A stretch of DNA of 64,000 bases from positions 16,659 through 80,658 of the forward strand of contig CAMXQE010000015.1 of NCBI GenBank assembly GCA_947246015.1, written 5' to 3'. How positions within the stretch are numbered: position 1 is the stretch's first letter; every line of letters starts with the position of its first letter. A program made the position numbers and the translations under genes. The DNA comes from an uncultured Lachnospiraceae bacterium. Lineage in GTDB: Bacteria; Bacillota; Clostridia; Lachnospirales; Lachnospiraceae. Positions 45,438 to 53,536 of this stretch are shown in pieces. Below the pieces are notes generated by a model, which saw only the letters and a program-made list of their open reading frames with translations, was not told the DNA's origin and searched no databases.

Positions 45438-46009
45438 CTATTTTGATGCTGCCTCGGCAAATTTGACGGTTACGAGATTTTCATAAGGAACCCGTTCGGA
45501 AAGTTCGCCTGCCTCGTCTAAAATATTCTGAAGCAGGGTAAAGGCATCTTCCTCAAAGACCAGGTTATCTTTCCATGTGTCCTGCTCATAATAGCGGGTG
45601 ACAATGGCGGTAATGGTTTCCAAATCCGTTTCTTCAAACTGCGGGGCTATTGCTTTGGCGATTTCTTCCGGTGTATGGCTCTGTACATAATCCATGCCTT
45701 TCTGAAGGGCATTGGTGAAAGACTGGATGAGTTCCGGGTTGGAGTCGATGAAACTCTTCTTTGCACTGAATGCAGTATACGGGACATAACCGGAGTCTTC
45801 ACCCAGAGAGGCTATTACATAGCCGTCCCCTTTAGATTCCAAAGAGGTGGCGTGCGGTTCGAACTCTACTGTGAAGTCACCCTGCCCGCCGGAAAATGCG
45901 GCAGCGGTGGAACCGAAATCAATGCTTTGGTCGATATTGAGGTCGGTTTGGGGGTCGATATTGTTTTTCTTGAGAATGTATTCAAAGACCATTTCGGGCA
46001 TACCGCCGG
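45438..46009 (-). pseudogene. ABC substrate-binding lipoprotein, C-terminal fragment (split by element)
   Basis: About 188 codons continuing an SsuA/THI5-like periplasmic-binding fold (EMVFEYILKKNNIDPQTDL, FTVEFEPHATSLESKGDG, YVPYTAFSAKKSFID). The true reading frame enters from the 14-bp repeat at 45996-46009: GGM P E M V. The missing front half is at 53523-54014. The track start MLCRTGGMP uses bases of the inserted element and is artificial. Confidence 0.88.
45996..46009. other. Left attachment site (attL) of the island
   Basis: GGGCATACCGCCGG, identical to 53523-53536. Chromosomal sequence (ACCATTTC) lies left, element sequence (TTCGGCACAG) right. Confidence 0.85.
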
Positions 46010-46162
46010 TTCGGCACAGCATTATGAAAAAATGATGAAACTCAAAATTTTGCAGGATTGAAAATATTGTCGAGATGTGATAGTATAATGAAAAGGCTGT
46101 TGAAGGAAGCGTACAAGGGGAATGATAATTATATAGGCAGGTTTATTTATGCGTATACTTTT

Positions 46163-46195
46163 ACCACTGGAGGCTTAGGCTTGCGGTGGTTTTTT
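46163..46195 (+). terminator. Intrinsic terminator 75 nt ahead of the TIR gene
   Basis: ACCACTG pairs with CGGTGGT (one T-G pair), 14-nt loop, followed by six T. A TATAAT at about 46081-46086 lies upstream, so a transcript from it would meet this hairpin before the TIR gene: either attenuation or insulation. Confidence 0.65.
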
Positions 46196-46269
46196 AATGC
46201 GCATGGGTGCATAAGGAAATCCGCAGTGCTTGTGTAGCGGCCCCGATTGGAAAATAGCAGGAGGTACAA

Positions 46270-46803
46270 ATGGAGCGACATTTTAAAATAGCATTATCTT
46301 ACGCAACAGAAGATCAGGATTTAGTAGAAAAAGTATATCATTATTTAAGAGCAGAAAAGGTAGATGCCTTTTTTGCACCGTCACCAGAAGGCCAGGTATA
46401 TCTTAGCGGGAAAAACCAAAGAGAAGTTTTTTATGATATTTTTGGATTAAATGCGGAATATGTGGCTTTGTTTGTTTCGAAATATTATGTGGCGAAAGCG
46501 GTTCCCATGGAAGAGGCGTCGATTGCGATTGCGAATCATGGGGAAACAGGCAGTGTAATTCCGGTCTATTTAGATGGAACTTCCCTGCCTGCCGATTTGT
46601 TCCAACCCCGGAATACGAATTATTTTAAGGAAAACAATCCGGCTAAGATTGCAAAGCATCTTGCGGCAAAGATAAAATCAGCGGATGGAACCGGGCAGGG
46701 GAGGCCGGCACAAAAAAATATGAAAAGCAATATGACCATAACAGGAAATTCAGCTGAGAAACAGATTTTTATTCAAGAATTAAATGGGAGTATAGAATTA
46801 TGA
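46270..46803 (+). CDS. TIR-domain protein, putative NADase effector
   Basis: TIR-fold (about 4-135): strand 1 FKIALSYATEDQDLVEKVY, a BB-loop region (VDAFFAPSPEGQVYL), EYVALFVSKYYV, and a Glu in VPMEEASIAI at the place of the catalytic Glu of NAD-cleaving TIRs; strand SVIPVYLDGT follows. The last 25 residues are a polar beta-like tail (NMTITGNSAEKQIFIQELNG). AGGAGGT 5 nt before the ATG. Known: bacterial TIRs deplete NAD or make cyclic ADP-ribose signals in phage defence. It has no fused sensor, so partners must regulate it. Overlaps the next gene by ATGA. Confidence 0.85.
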   Translation: MERHFKIALSYATEDQDLVEKVYHYLRAEKVDAFFAPSPEGQVYLSGKNQREVFYDIFGLNAEYVALFVSKYYVAKAVPMEEASIAIANHGETGSVIPVYLDGTSLPADLFQPRNTNYFKENNPAKIAKHLAAKIKSADGTGQGRPAQKNMKSNMTITGNSAEKQIFIQELNGSIEL

Positions 46804-48290
46804 ACCCTGCGGATGAGATAAAAGAGAAAACAAATGAAGATATAAAAGATGACCCGGATAAAAGGGAGGAGAAAGATGATCCGGATGAAAAAGAGGAGAT
46901 AGATGACCCGGATGAACTGGAGAAAGAAAAAAAGTCCAGTGAATTTACTGTAAAAGATAATATGGCGCAGTATCAGATATTTATACAAAATCTGGATAAT
47001 TTATTCGCCGGTTATAAGCAAAGTCCAAAAGAGACTAAGGAAAAGCAGAATGTAAAAAAATATGATTTGCGGAATACGGATGATTGTTCGGAGTTTGTAG
47101 AAAAGTACAGGGATAGTGAATATGTAGCTGTTGCAGTTATTCTGAGTGTTTTTGAAGTGATATCCATAGGAGATTTGCCGGATTTGGAAGAACAGCTTTT
47201 GGAGTATCTTCCAATAGCGGAAAAGCCGGATGATGAAGCAGCGGATGCACGCAGAACTCAAAGAAATCCATACATATCTTTGAATACTATTTTAGCAGTA
47301 ATAGGAGGGGAAAAGTTCGTTGCCGGAGATGGAAGGACATACGTTTGTCTGGAAGAGGATACAAAGCAGGCACTGGTGAATATTTTAGAATTATTTCCGG
47401 TTTTGCGCCGGACGATTATCACGTGGCTGATTCATCTTCATGAAGTTTATCAATACCGTACAAGTTTTGATGCATATCAGATTATGGCAGCGTTTGCAAG
47501 AGTAATCTCGGTGGATATAACAGATGCTAAAACGCAGATTTTTCCTAAATTATATGCCAATCCTGATAACGTAGGTTTGTTAGGGAATTTAGCGTATAGA
47601 TTATATGGAGAAGCTGATGTAAGGAAGGATATGGAAGACATTATTATACACTGGGTCAAGTCTGATAGCATATGGCTTTGGAAATCGGCTTGTTTGGCCT
47701 ATGTGTTTTTGATGGAAGACGGTAACAGTATTTCTTTTGGGAAAGGCTTGAATCGGGCAGTCCGTAAAAGATTTTATAATATGAAAAGAAATGACTTAAA
47801 TTTTTTAGCGGTGCTTTTAATTCAGTCCAAACATTTCCGGTCCATGCTGGCTGAGATTATATATGGTGTATTTGGGGATATGGATAGCAGGGAAGAAAAA
47901 ATGTATTTGGCGCAGAGGTATATTTATCTGATACGATATGGTTATTATCAGGTGAAACCGTCTGCCAGGGAACTGCCTTTGGTGGCCTGCGATACGAAGA
48001 GGCAGCAGGAATGTCTGATTCCGGTGGTCCGGCAGGTTATGCTCACATATCATTTACGTAAACAGTTATATGCGATTTTGAGGGCATATTTGGAAGAATT
48101 GTCCGGTTATGAGTTTTCGGCGGATATGATAAATCATATTGCTGCATATTTTTACAATATGGCTTTCGAGCCATCATATCTGAAGGATGTTTTGTTTTTT
48201 CTGCAGGGGTGTAAAAATGAAGCGGCAAGGCAGGTTTATCAGAGACTATATGAAACATACGAGAAAAAAAGGAGTGTTTTACTGACATGA
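46800..48290 (+). CDS. TIR-operon gene 2, protein of unknown family, 496 aa
   Basis: I do not recognise the family. Residues 17-43 are three 9-residue acidic repeats (DDPDKREEK-like). Residues about 53-72 contain MAQYQIFIQNLDNLF, which echoes the tail of the TIR protein (AEKQIFIQELNG). The remaining about 420 residues look helical and possibly repeat-like (NILELFPVLRRTIITWLIHL, IIIHWVKSDSIWLWKSACLA), without P-loop, nuclease or membrane motifs. Size and place suggest a sensor or scaffold for the TIR effector. Starts by ATGA overlap with TIR and ends in the same overlap with gene 3. Confidence 0.75.
   Translation: MNPADEIKEKTNEDIKDDPDKREEKDDPDEKEEIDDPDELEKEKKSSEFTVKDNMAQYQIFIQNLDNLFAGYKQSPKETKEKQNVKKYDLRNTDDCSEFVEKYRDSEYVAVAVILSVFEVISIGDLPDLEEQLLEYLPIAEKPDDEAADARRTQRNPYISLNTILAVIGGEKFVAGDGRTYVCLEEDTKQALVNILELFPVLRRTIITWLIHLHEVYQYRTSFDAYQIMAAFARVISVDITDAKTQIFPKLYANPDNVGLLGNLAYRLYGEADVRKDMEDIIIHWVKSDSIWLWKSACLAYVFLMEDGNSISFGKGLNRAVRKRFYNMKRNDLNFLAVLLIQSKHFRSMLAEIIYGVFGDMDSREEKMYLAQRYIYLIRYGYYQVKPSARELPLVACDTKRQQECLIPVVRQVMLTYHLRKQLYAILRAYLEELSGYEFSADMINHIAAYFYNMAFEPSYLKDVLFFLQGCKNEAARQVYQRLYETYEKKRSVLLT
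46848..46928 (+). repeat. Three 27-bp tandem repeats inside gene 2
   Basis: Units start at 46848, 46875 and 46902, each beginning GATGAYCCGGAT. They encode the acidic DDPD blocks. Confidence 0.85.
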
Positions 48291-49174
48291 ATGAATTTGA
48301 AAACGGGTTAATCATCAGGGATGAAGCGTATCAAAATGGATTTTTTCCTAAGGTTCCAAAAGTTGGAAAGCGTGGTTCCGCGTATATACTGACCGGCGGA
48401 TGTGCCAATGATATTATCGTGGATGACCATACAACATCAAAACAGATACGCCAGGGAAAGTATACGAGGCTTGTAGAGATATCTACGCTTCCTTACATAA
48501 AAGAAATCAGATTCCAGTCGCTTGGCAAGGAGATGCATTATTCCTTTGAGGTTTATGTGAAAGCTGTGATACAGGTTCGTAATCCCATCACTTTTTATGA
48601 GAACAGGAACATAGATGTGGATGCATATTTTGAAAATCTGTTTTCACTGGATGTCAGAAGGATTACGAGAAAATACAGTATTTTAAATTATGCCGGAATG
48701 GATGAGGAGCTGACGCAGCAATTATCTTCTTATAATACGGTGGATGAGGCAACAGGGTTTGAATATCAGATATCAGTGGTTGATGCGACACCTGGTGAGA
48801 ATGCACAGGAATATGTACAGAAATACGGAAAACAGCAGCTGGATGCTGAAATGAAAAAAAATGCCAGAAATTTAACCAGTTCATTTTCTGCTGATTATAA
48901 AGTGGCTGTTATGACAGAAGTGGCGGAAGGGAAGCTGTCTGAACTGGAAGCAATACAAAAGATAAAAGAATATGAAAATTCGAATTTTGAAGAAAAGGTT
49001 AACTATCTTGATGAATTGCGGAAAAAAGGATTTATAACAGATAGTGAGACAAATGAGCGTATAAGGCCTGTTCTGAATGGAATTTTGGAAAAAGGGGAAC
49101 CGTATCGGCAGGAAAGTTATTCCGGACAGGAGGATACGTTAGGGATGGATGAATTTTATACAGAGGAAGAATGA
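48287..49174 (+). CDS. TIR-operon gene 3, SPFH/band-7-like soluble protein
   Basis: 295 residues, no membrane segment or signal. The first about 190 residues have the alternating beta pattern of SPFH domains, notably MHYSFEVYVKAVIQVRNPIT followed by a DVDAYFENLFSLDVRRI helix, then FEYQISVVDATPGENAQEYV. The rest is charged helix (YGKQQLDAEMKKNARNL) and ends in an acidic tail. The SPFH call rests on pattern alone. If right, it may oligomerise or sense membranes beside gene 4. ATGA overlaps with both neighbours show a tight operon. Confidence 0.5.
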   Translation: MNEFENGLIIRDEAYQNGFFPKVPKVGKRGSAYILTGGCANDIIVDDHTTSKQIRQGKYTRLVEISTLPYIKEIRFQSLGKEMHYSFEVYVKAVIQVRNPITFYENRNIDVDAYFENLFSLDVRRITRKYSILNYAGMDEELTQQLSSYNTVDEATGFEYQISVVDATPGENAQEYVQKYGKQQLDAEMKKNARNLTSSFSADYKVAVMTEVAEGKLSELEAIQKIKEYENSNFEEKVNYLDELRKKGFITDSETNERIRPVLNGILEKGEPYRQESYSGQEDTLGMDEFYTEEE

Positions 49175-49989
49175 ATATGATAATCAATAAATTTATATCA
49201 TTTCCGACCTGGATTCGGGCGGCTGTTTTGCTTCTTATAATCATGGTACTTTTATGGAGGGTTTTGCGGAAACCCATACTTTGGATTTTATCCGTGGTTC
49301 CGGTTCTGATGAGAAAGGTTTTCCGTGGTATATACCTTTTGCTGGAAATGCCGGTAGCAATGCTCCATACGAGGTTTGGCGCAGGATTTTATACGATTGA
49401 CAATGGAATGGCGCAGGCCGGGGAAAAAGTGGATAAGTTCATGGAGTATTGGTATATACGGTGGCATTCTCCGAAAGAGTACCGGCTTGGAGTGAATCTG
49501 CTGGTTTATGGTGTGTGTATTTTACTTATAGCAATTCCATCTCTGGCACATTCGGACAATGTTATTTTGGGATTGGCAGAGAGAATTTATATTGGCGGTG
49601 AAACATTTATAATGGAACTGGCAGGCGGGAGAGAGCGGTATAACTTTATCGAAGAAACTGTGGCAGAGCCAGAGGAACAGTTGGAGAATGAAAGGACAGA
49701 GGAGGTACCTTTTGAAATAACGCTTGTGGTTTCCGGTGTCAGCAGTTCATTATTGGTCAGGGATGTGCCTTCTATGGAAAACTGTGCGGTACTGGAACGG
49801 CTGGGAAATGGCGATATGGTTACCTGGAAGGGTGAAATGCGGTTTTCTGAGGCGGAAGATGAACATGTGGAACCTTGGGTAAAAATTGTGACAGAGGAGG
49901 GGACGGAAGGTTGGAGCAGGCTTTTTTATCTTCAGCCGGAAGAGTATGCAGATATGGAATTGCGGGTTGGACGAAATAACATCAGATAA
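49171..49989 (+). CDS. TIR-operon gene 4, membrane protein with SH3-like domain
   Basis: 272 residues. Hydrophobic segments at about 10-28 (AAVLLLIIMVLLWRVL), 31-52 and 106-126 (LLVYGVCILLIAIPSLA). After an acidic spacer, residues about 180-262 resemble a bacterial SH3 domain (LLVRDVPSMENCAVLERLGNG and WVKIVTEEGTEGWSRLFYL). Known SH3b domains bind peptides or cell wall. It would place the system at the membrane. Last gene of the operon; a dispersed repeat follows. Confidence 0.7.
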   Translation: MNMIINKFISFPTWIRAAVLLLIIMVLLWRVLRKPILWILSVVPVLMRKVFRGIYLLLEMPVAMLHTRFGAGFYTIDNGMAQAGEKVDKFMEYWYIRWHSPKEYRLGVNLLVYGVCILLIAIPSLAHSDNVILGLAERIYIGGETFIMELAGGRERYNFIEETVAEPEEQLENERTEEVPFEITLVVSGVSSSLLVRDVPSMENCAVLERLGNGDMVTWKGEMRFSEAEDEHVEPWVKIVTEEGTEGWSRLFYLQPEEYADMELRVGRNNIR

Positions 49990-50071
49990 GGCAATGGTCA
50001 TTTTTACACCATGTATGAAAATTCCGAAAATATTACGAGGATTTTGCAATGCATATATTTTGCGGCTGCTA

Positions 50072-50109
50072 CGAGGGTCACATACCAACACATTGAAGAT
50101 GTGTTTGCG
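50072..50109 (+). repeat. Dispersed 38-nt repeat, copy A
   Basis: CGAGGGTCACATACCAACAC... matches 59578-59615 at 35 of 38 bases, ungapped. Core hairpin AACACAT-TGAAG-ATGTGTT. The track ORF 49946..50227 reads through it and is not a gene. Confidence 0.8.
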
Positions 50110-50147
50110 AATGGTGGACACATCAATCTCACTGGATGTGCCAAGTT

Positions 50148-50426
50148 TCACTTGCCGAATAAGTCTGCGTGACTGCCCGTTGCGGTTGCCGAAAGAATCA
50201 AGACATTTTCGTATATTTGATACATAAGCAGCCAGTCAGGTTCTATGTGGCACTCCCTGAAATCATGTAGATTTCCGCTTAATTGGTGGTCCTTATATTG
50301 AGCAGGTAACGGATTGCCAGATGCTAACAATGAAAGAACATTGATAAGTTTGTCCATTTCCTTTCCCCGTTTTTTCATTAACTTAGCATCTTTTTTCATG
50401 CGGGTGGTATAAACAATCTTATACAT
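50148..50426 (-). CDS. yafQ: YafQ/RelE-type toxin, mRNA interferase
   Basis: 92 residues of the RelE superfamily: YKIVYTTRMKKDAKLMKKRG, PLPAQYKDHQLSGNLHDFRE, and ECHIEPDWLLMYQIYEN, the YafQ-subfamily core where the His and Asp/Glu residues act in ribosome-dependent mRNA cleavage. GGAGGAATGAACC precedes the ATG. Three nt after the antitoxin stop, so translationally coupled. Inside the island it likely stabilises the element. Confidence 0.9.
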   Translation of the reverse strand: MYKIVYTTRMKKDAKLMKKRGKEMDKLINVLSLLASGNPLPAQYKDHQLSGNLHDFRECHIEPDWLLMYQIYENVLILSATATGSHADLFGK

Positions 50427-50429
50427 GGT

Positions 50430-50693
50430 TCATTCCTCCAACATAGAAGCAACGGCATCCGTGGCAGTATCAAAAGGACCGGTAAGATTGCGTTGGAATC
50501 TGCTGTCATAAATAGCTTCTTGAAGCGAAGCAGGTATTGTCTTATGCTGTACAGAAAATGGAATACCAGCATTTTCGATAGCTGCGTTTAAAAAGATGCG
50601 AATAGCTGTTGATGTATCCAAACCAAGACTGGAAAATAATGTATCAGCCTGCTTTTTTAATGTGTCGTCAATACGAATTTGTAATGTAGCCAT
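50430..50693 (-). CDS. dinJ: DinJ/RelB-type antitoxin
   Basis: Start at ATG 50693 (MATLQIRIDDTLKKQADTLF), with AGGTG 5 nt before; the track start 50750 is upstream of the promoter -10 and not used. 87 residues with an N-terminal ribbon-helix-helix (GLDTSTAIRIFLNAAI) that binds its own promoter, and a C-terminal toxin-binding tail. Paired with the YafQ-type toxin. Confidence 0.9.
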   Translation of the reverse strand: MATLQIRIDDTLKKQADTLFSSLGLDTSTAIRIFLNAAIENAGIPFSVQHKTIPASLQEAIYDSRFQRNLTGPFDTATDAVASMLEE

Positions 50694-50721
50694 ATTGCAC
50701 CTCCATGGATTTTGTAGTAAC

Positions 50722-50750
50722 ATTGTATCATATAAACAATATAGAAGCAA
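50722..50750 (-). promoter_or_regulatory. Promoter of the toxin-antitoxin operon
   Basis: Minus strand TTGCTT (50750-50745), 17 nt, TACAAT (50727-50722). Confidence 0.65.
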
Positions 50751-51372
50751 TGATAATTTAGAGATTTAGAGCTGGATAGCAGATACGTAAATATCGCCGG
50801 ACATGAGGTGGTGTTTTACCAATCGATATATCAAAATTATATGAAATGTGACTTGATACAGAGAAGATAGTCTGGGCGGTTGATTATGCTGTGGAAACGT
50901 TAAAAGCACAACTTGGGTTTGAATTATAATGCATAACTATTTGTTGATACCTCTGAATTATATTTGACAGCGGTCAGAAGGCTATTCAGAACTGATGCTA
51001 TAGGAATTTTGTGGGATTTGGCGAAATATTGAAAAATGGCTTGAAATTAAAGAGTTTCGGGCTTGGAGGGGTTCACCGGAGTGACTGGTGGACTCCTCTT
51101 TTTGTGGATTTTTGATGCCGTTGACCCAAAATCCAACAGTTAGGACAGAACTTGGAAGTAATAAAAAACAGATTGCGGAAACAGACGGTATGATTATGAA
51201 GCTCTTTAAGCAGAATTGAAGTCTTATGCACAGGGGGGCAGCGAAATTAGCTGCTACGCAGCATGTACCACACACCTCACGCGAAGGGCAGGGAGAAAAG
51301 CTTTCCTACTTGATTATAGTCGGTATACACAGGCGGATTTACAAGCTTAAAAAGACCGGAAATGGAGATGCC
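50751..51372. other. Gene-poor stretch of the island
   Basis: No intact gene. One 34-codon frame (51115-51219, MPLTQNPTVRTELGSN) has no clear ribosome site and may be a remnant. A strong terminator lies at 51066-51103. The rest shows broken frames and nothing recognisable. Confidence 0.5.
51066..51103 (+). terminator. Terminator upstream of the recombinase leader
   Basis: GAGGGGTTCACC and GGTGGACTCCTC pair over 12 bp with G-U pairs, followed by TTTTT. Confidence 0.75.
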
Positions 51373-51450
51373 ATGAAACAAAACAGCAATTTTCCAGCAA
51401 AATCAACATATAATCAACAAAGGAGTCAGGAGGATGCTTATGACAAATAA
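51373..51450 (+). CDS. 25-residue leader ORF upstream of recombinase
   Basis: ATG preceded by GGAG at 6 nt; ends overlapping the next small ORF. MKQNSNFPAKSTYNQQ start. No known family. Could be a translation-coupling leader. Confidence 0.45.
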   Translation: MKQNSNFPAKSTYNQQRSQEDAYDK

Positions 51451-51613
51451 CAGAAGCGTACATTATCTGTTCCGGACAGGGAACATGCCGGATGAAGAAG
51501 TGGAGAAGATAAAGGAGATGTATGCCAGAAAAGGAATCAGGGTGGTAGTGCTGACGGAAGGACCGGAAAATATCCATGACGGGCTGAAGGGGATGCTTTT
51601 CAACCACGGATAG
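51440..51613 (+). CDS. Small 57-residue protein before the recombinase
   Basis: Too short for the ORF track but well supported: AGGAGG 6 nt upstream of the ATG, and 17 nt before the recombinase start. Sequence begins MTNNRSVHYLFRTGNMPDEE and has a beta-alpha-beta look (KGIRVVVLTEGPENI). Function unknown; a recombination directionality factor or regulator of the recombinase is conceivable from position only. Confidence 0.65.
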   Translation: MTNNRSVHYLFRTGNMPDEEVEKIKEMYARKGIRVVVLTEGPENIHDGLKGMLFNHG

Positions 51614-51630
51614 GAACCGGAGGGATAGGG

Positions 51631-53466
51631 ATGACTGTAGGATATCTGAGACTGTCACGGGATGAAGACCGGAAGCAGTATGTTTCCATAGAAAACCAAA
51701 AGCTGATTTTAAAGCAGTATGCCATATCAAACGGGCTGCGGATTGACGTGTTTTATGAAGATGACAATATATCCGGCTATACATTTGAACGTCCCGGAAT
51801 GAAAAAAATGCTCCGGGACATTGATTCCGGCCTGATAGACACCGTACTGGCCAAAGACCTGTCCCGTCTCGGCAGACACAACGCAAAAGTGCTGCTGCTG
51901 ATAGAGGATTTCAAGGAGCGCGGAATCCGCCTGATACTGGCAGATGACAACTATGATTCCTTCTATACGGAGGAAGATGATATCCTTGGAATTAAGACGT
52001 GGTATAATGAGCGTTATGTGAAAGATACCAGTAAGAAGATGAAAAGGACGCTGCGTGCAAGGCAGAAAGAGGGAACTCTGGCAGTCAGGCCGTGTTTTGG
52101 CTATGAGGTAGTGCCGGGAGATAAGCTTGGATTGTGTATCGTGGAAAGCGAAGCAAGGATTATCAGGAGGATTTTTGGCCTGTACCTGGAGGGAAACGGC
52201 TACCGGAAAATAGCGGGAATCTTTAATGATGAAGCAGTCCCCACTCCTTCCATGCTGATGAAACAGCGCGGCAGCAAAGGATTTACCGGCACGGCCGCAG
52301 GGCAGTGGTCTTCCGAAATGGTCCGCGATATACTGAAAAATGATGGATATGTGGGAAAACTGCGGATGCATGTCAGGGAGAGGAAAACCATACATGGAAC
52401 GGATTTAAGGGTTCCAAAGGAGGAGCAGTATGTGTTTGACCACCATCACGAAGCCATCATAGACACGGAAACTTTCCGGATGGCGCAGGAACTCATGGAA
52501 AAGAGGATACGTACCAACTATAAGGGGCAGAGGACGAATTACAGCATATTCAGCCAGTGCGTGTTCTGCCGGGACTGCGGGAACCGGATGACCCTGATTC
52601 GAAGGAAGAGGAGAAGACAGCAGACCTATTTCATCTGCCGTACTTACAATGCAAAAGGGAGCCGGTACTGCAGCGCGCATACGCTGGATGAGGATGAACT
52701 GCTGGAAGCCGTACTTCATTATCTGCAGATATGCAGGGAAGCGCTGTACGATGATATCCTGCACTATACGCTGGATAAACAGGAAGCAAGGGAAAAGCAG
52801 GAGGAAGCGTTCCGGAAGGAGCTGGAAGCTTCCCTTTACAAACAGCAGAGAAAACTGGAAGTGATTCTGGAGCAGAAGATAAGCAGGATGGCGGCAGACA
52901 TGGAGAATGCCCATATTCTGGAAGCCACTTATGATAAGCTGGAAAAGGATACCCTGTGGCAGATACGCAGGCTGGAAGAACAGATGCAGGAGCTGGAAAG
53001 GGAGCAGGAAGGGCGGAGGGCGGATGCGGGGACAGCCGCGAATGCCGTGGATATTCTGGATAAGGTCATTGCAGAGAAAGAGCTGACAGCAAAAGATGTT
53101 GAACTGTTAATCGAAAGGATTATCGTGGATAAGGACGGTTCCTTTGAAATCCGGCTCCGGCATGGGCTGGCGGCCCTCGTAGATGAAAAAGAAGTGGTTC
53201 AGAGACTGGAAAGTGAGAAGAATATTTTCAGGGATGTGCTGAAGGTGATATTAGAGGAAAAACAGACCAGAGGCTACACTTCCGTAAAACATATGAGCAG
53301 GCGGCTCAGGGAAATGGGATGGACTGTTTCACCAAAGTCATCCGCGCCGTTCTTTGGCCAGTTAACCGACATGGGCATTGTCCGGAAGACGGAGAATCCC
53401 TTAAAGCCTTATACAATCGTACCGGAAGACGGAGAAATCAGAAAATACATAGAAATGGAAAAATAA
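51631..53466 (+). CDS. Large serine recombinase (integrase) of the island
   Basis: N-terminal resolvase domain with catalytic Ser9 in GYLRLSRDED and the Arg-containing LAKDLSRLGRHN; then the recombinase domain (GYRKIAGIFNDEAV, GQWSSEMVRDILKNDGYVGK), zinc ribbon with CVFCRDCG and C...C later, a long coiled coil (about 375-460), and a C-terminal DNA-binding part. 611 residues, inside the family range. It ends 57 nt from the right att repeat. Catalyses site-specific insertion and, with a factor, excision. Confidence 0.95.
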   Translation: MTVGYLRLSRDEDRKQYVSIENQKLILKQYAISNGLRIDVFYEDDNISGYTFERPGMKKMLRDIDSGLIDTVLAKDLSRLGRHNAKVLLLIEDFKERGIRLILADDNYDSFYTEEDDILGIKTWYNERYVKDTSKKMKRTLRARQKEGTLAVRPCFGYEVVPGDKLGLCIVESEARIIRRIFGLYLEGNGYRKIAGIFNDEAVPTPSMLMKQRGSKGFTGTAAGQWSSEMVRDILKNDGYVGKLRMHVRERKTIHGTDLRVPKEEQYVFDHHHEAIIDTETFRMAQELMEKRIRTNYKGQRTNYSIFSQCVFCRDCGNRMTLIRRKRRRQQTYFICRTYNAKGSRYCSAHTLDEDELLEAVLHYLQICREALYDDILHYTLDKQEAREKQEEAFRKELEASLYKQQRKLEVILEQKISRMAADMENAHILEATYDKLEKDTLWQIRRLEEQMQELEREQEGRRADAGTAANAVDILDKVIAEKELTAKDVELLIERIIVDKDGSFEIRLRHGLAALVDEKEVVQRLESEKNIFRDVLKVILEEKQTRGYTSVKHMSRRLREMGWTVSPKSSAPFFGQLTDMGIVRKTENPLKPYTIVPEDGEIRKYIEMEK

Positions 53467-53522
53467 GATGTGTAGATGATGGATGCGTTCCTGAAACAAT
53501 AGAACCATTTTTGCAAAACCGG

Positions 53523-53536
53523 GGGCATACCGCCGG
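53523..53536. other. Right attachment site (attR) of the island
   Basis: GGGCATACCGCCGG, identical to 45996-46009. Element sequence (TTTTGCAAAACCGG) lies left, lipoprotein gene right. Confidence 0.85.

Larger units (their letters stand above)
46010..53536. mobile_element. 7.5-kb serine-recombinase island carrying a TIR operon and a TA pair
   Basis: Bounded by the 14-bp direct repeat and ending with a large serine recombinase gene at the right edge, the usual layout for elements of this class. Joining the flanks across one copy of the repeat restores an uninterrupted lipoprotein frame (VLGGRAGGMP then EMVFEY). Cargo: four-gene TIR operon, YafQ/DinJ-type pair, a dispersed repeat. The TIR operon is visibly richer in A and T than the flanks. 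No conjugation genes, so it is mobilised at most by others. Confidence 0.88.

Noticed and set aside
49946-50227. 93-aa plus-strand ORF at the end of the TIR operon
   Set aside because: Runs through the dispersed repeat and the toxin gene; no start signal.
53409-53522. Last 38 codons of the track ORF 53409..54014
   Set aside because: Element sequence read after the att repeat; not part of the native lipoprotein.
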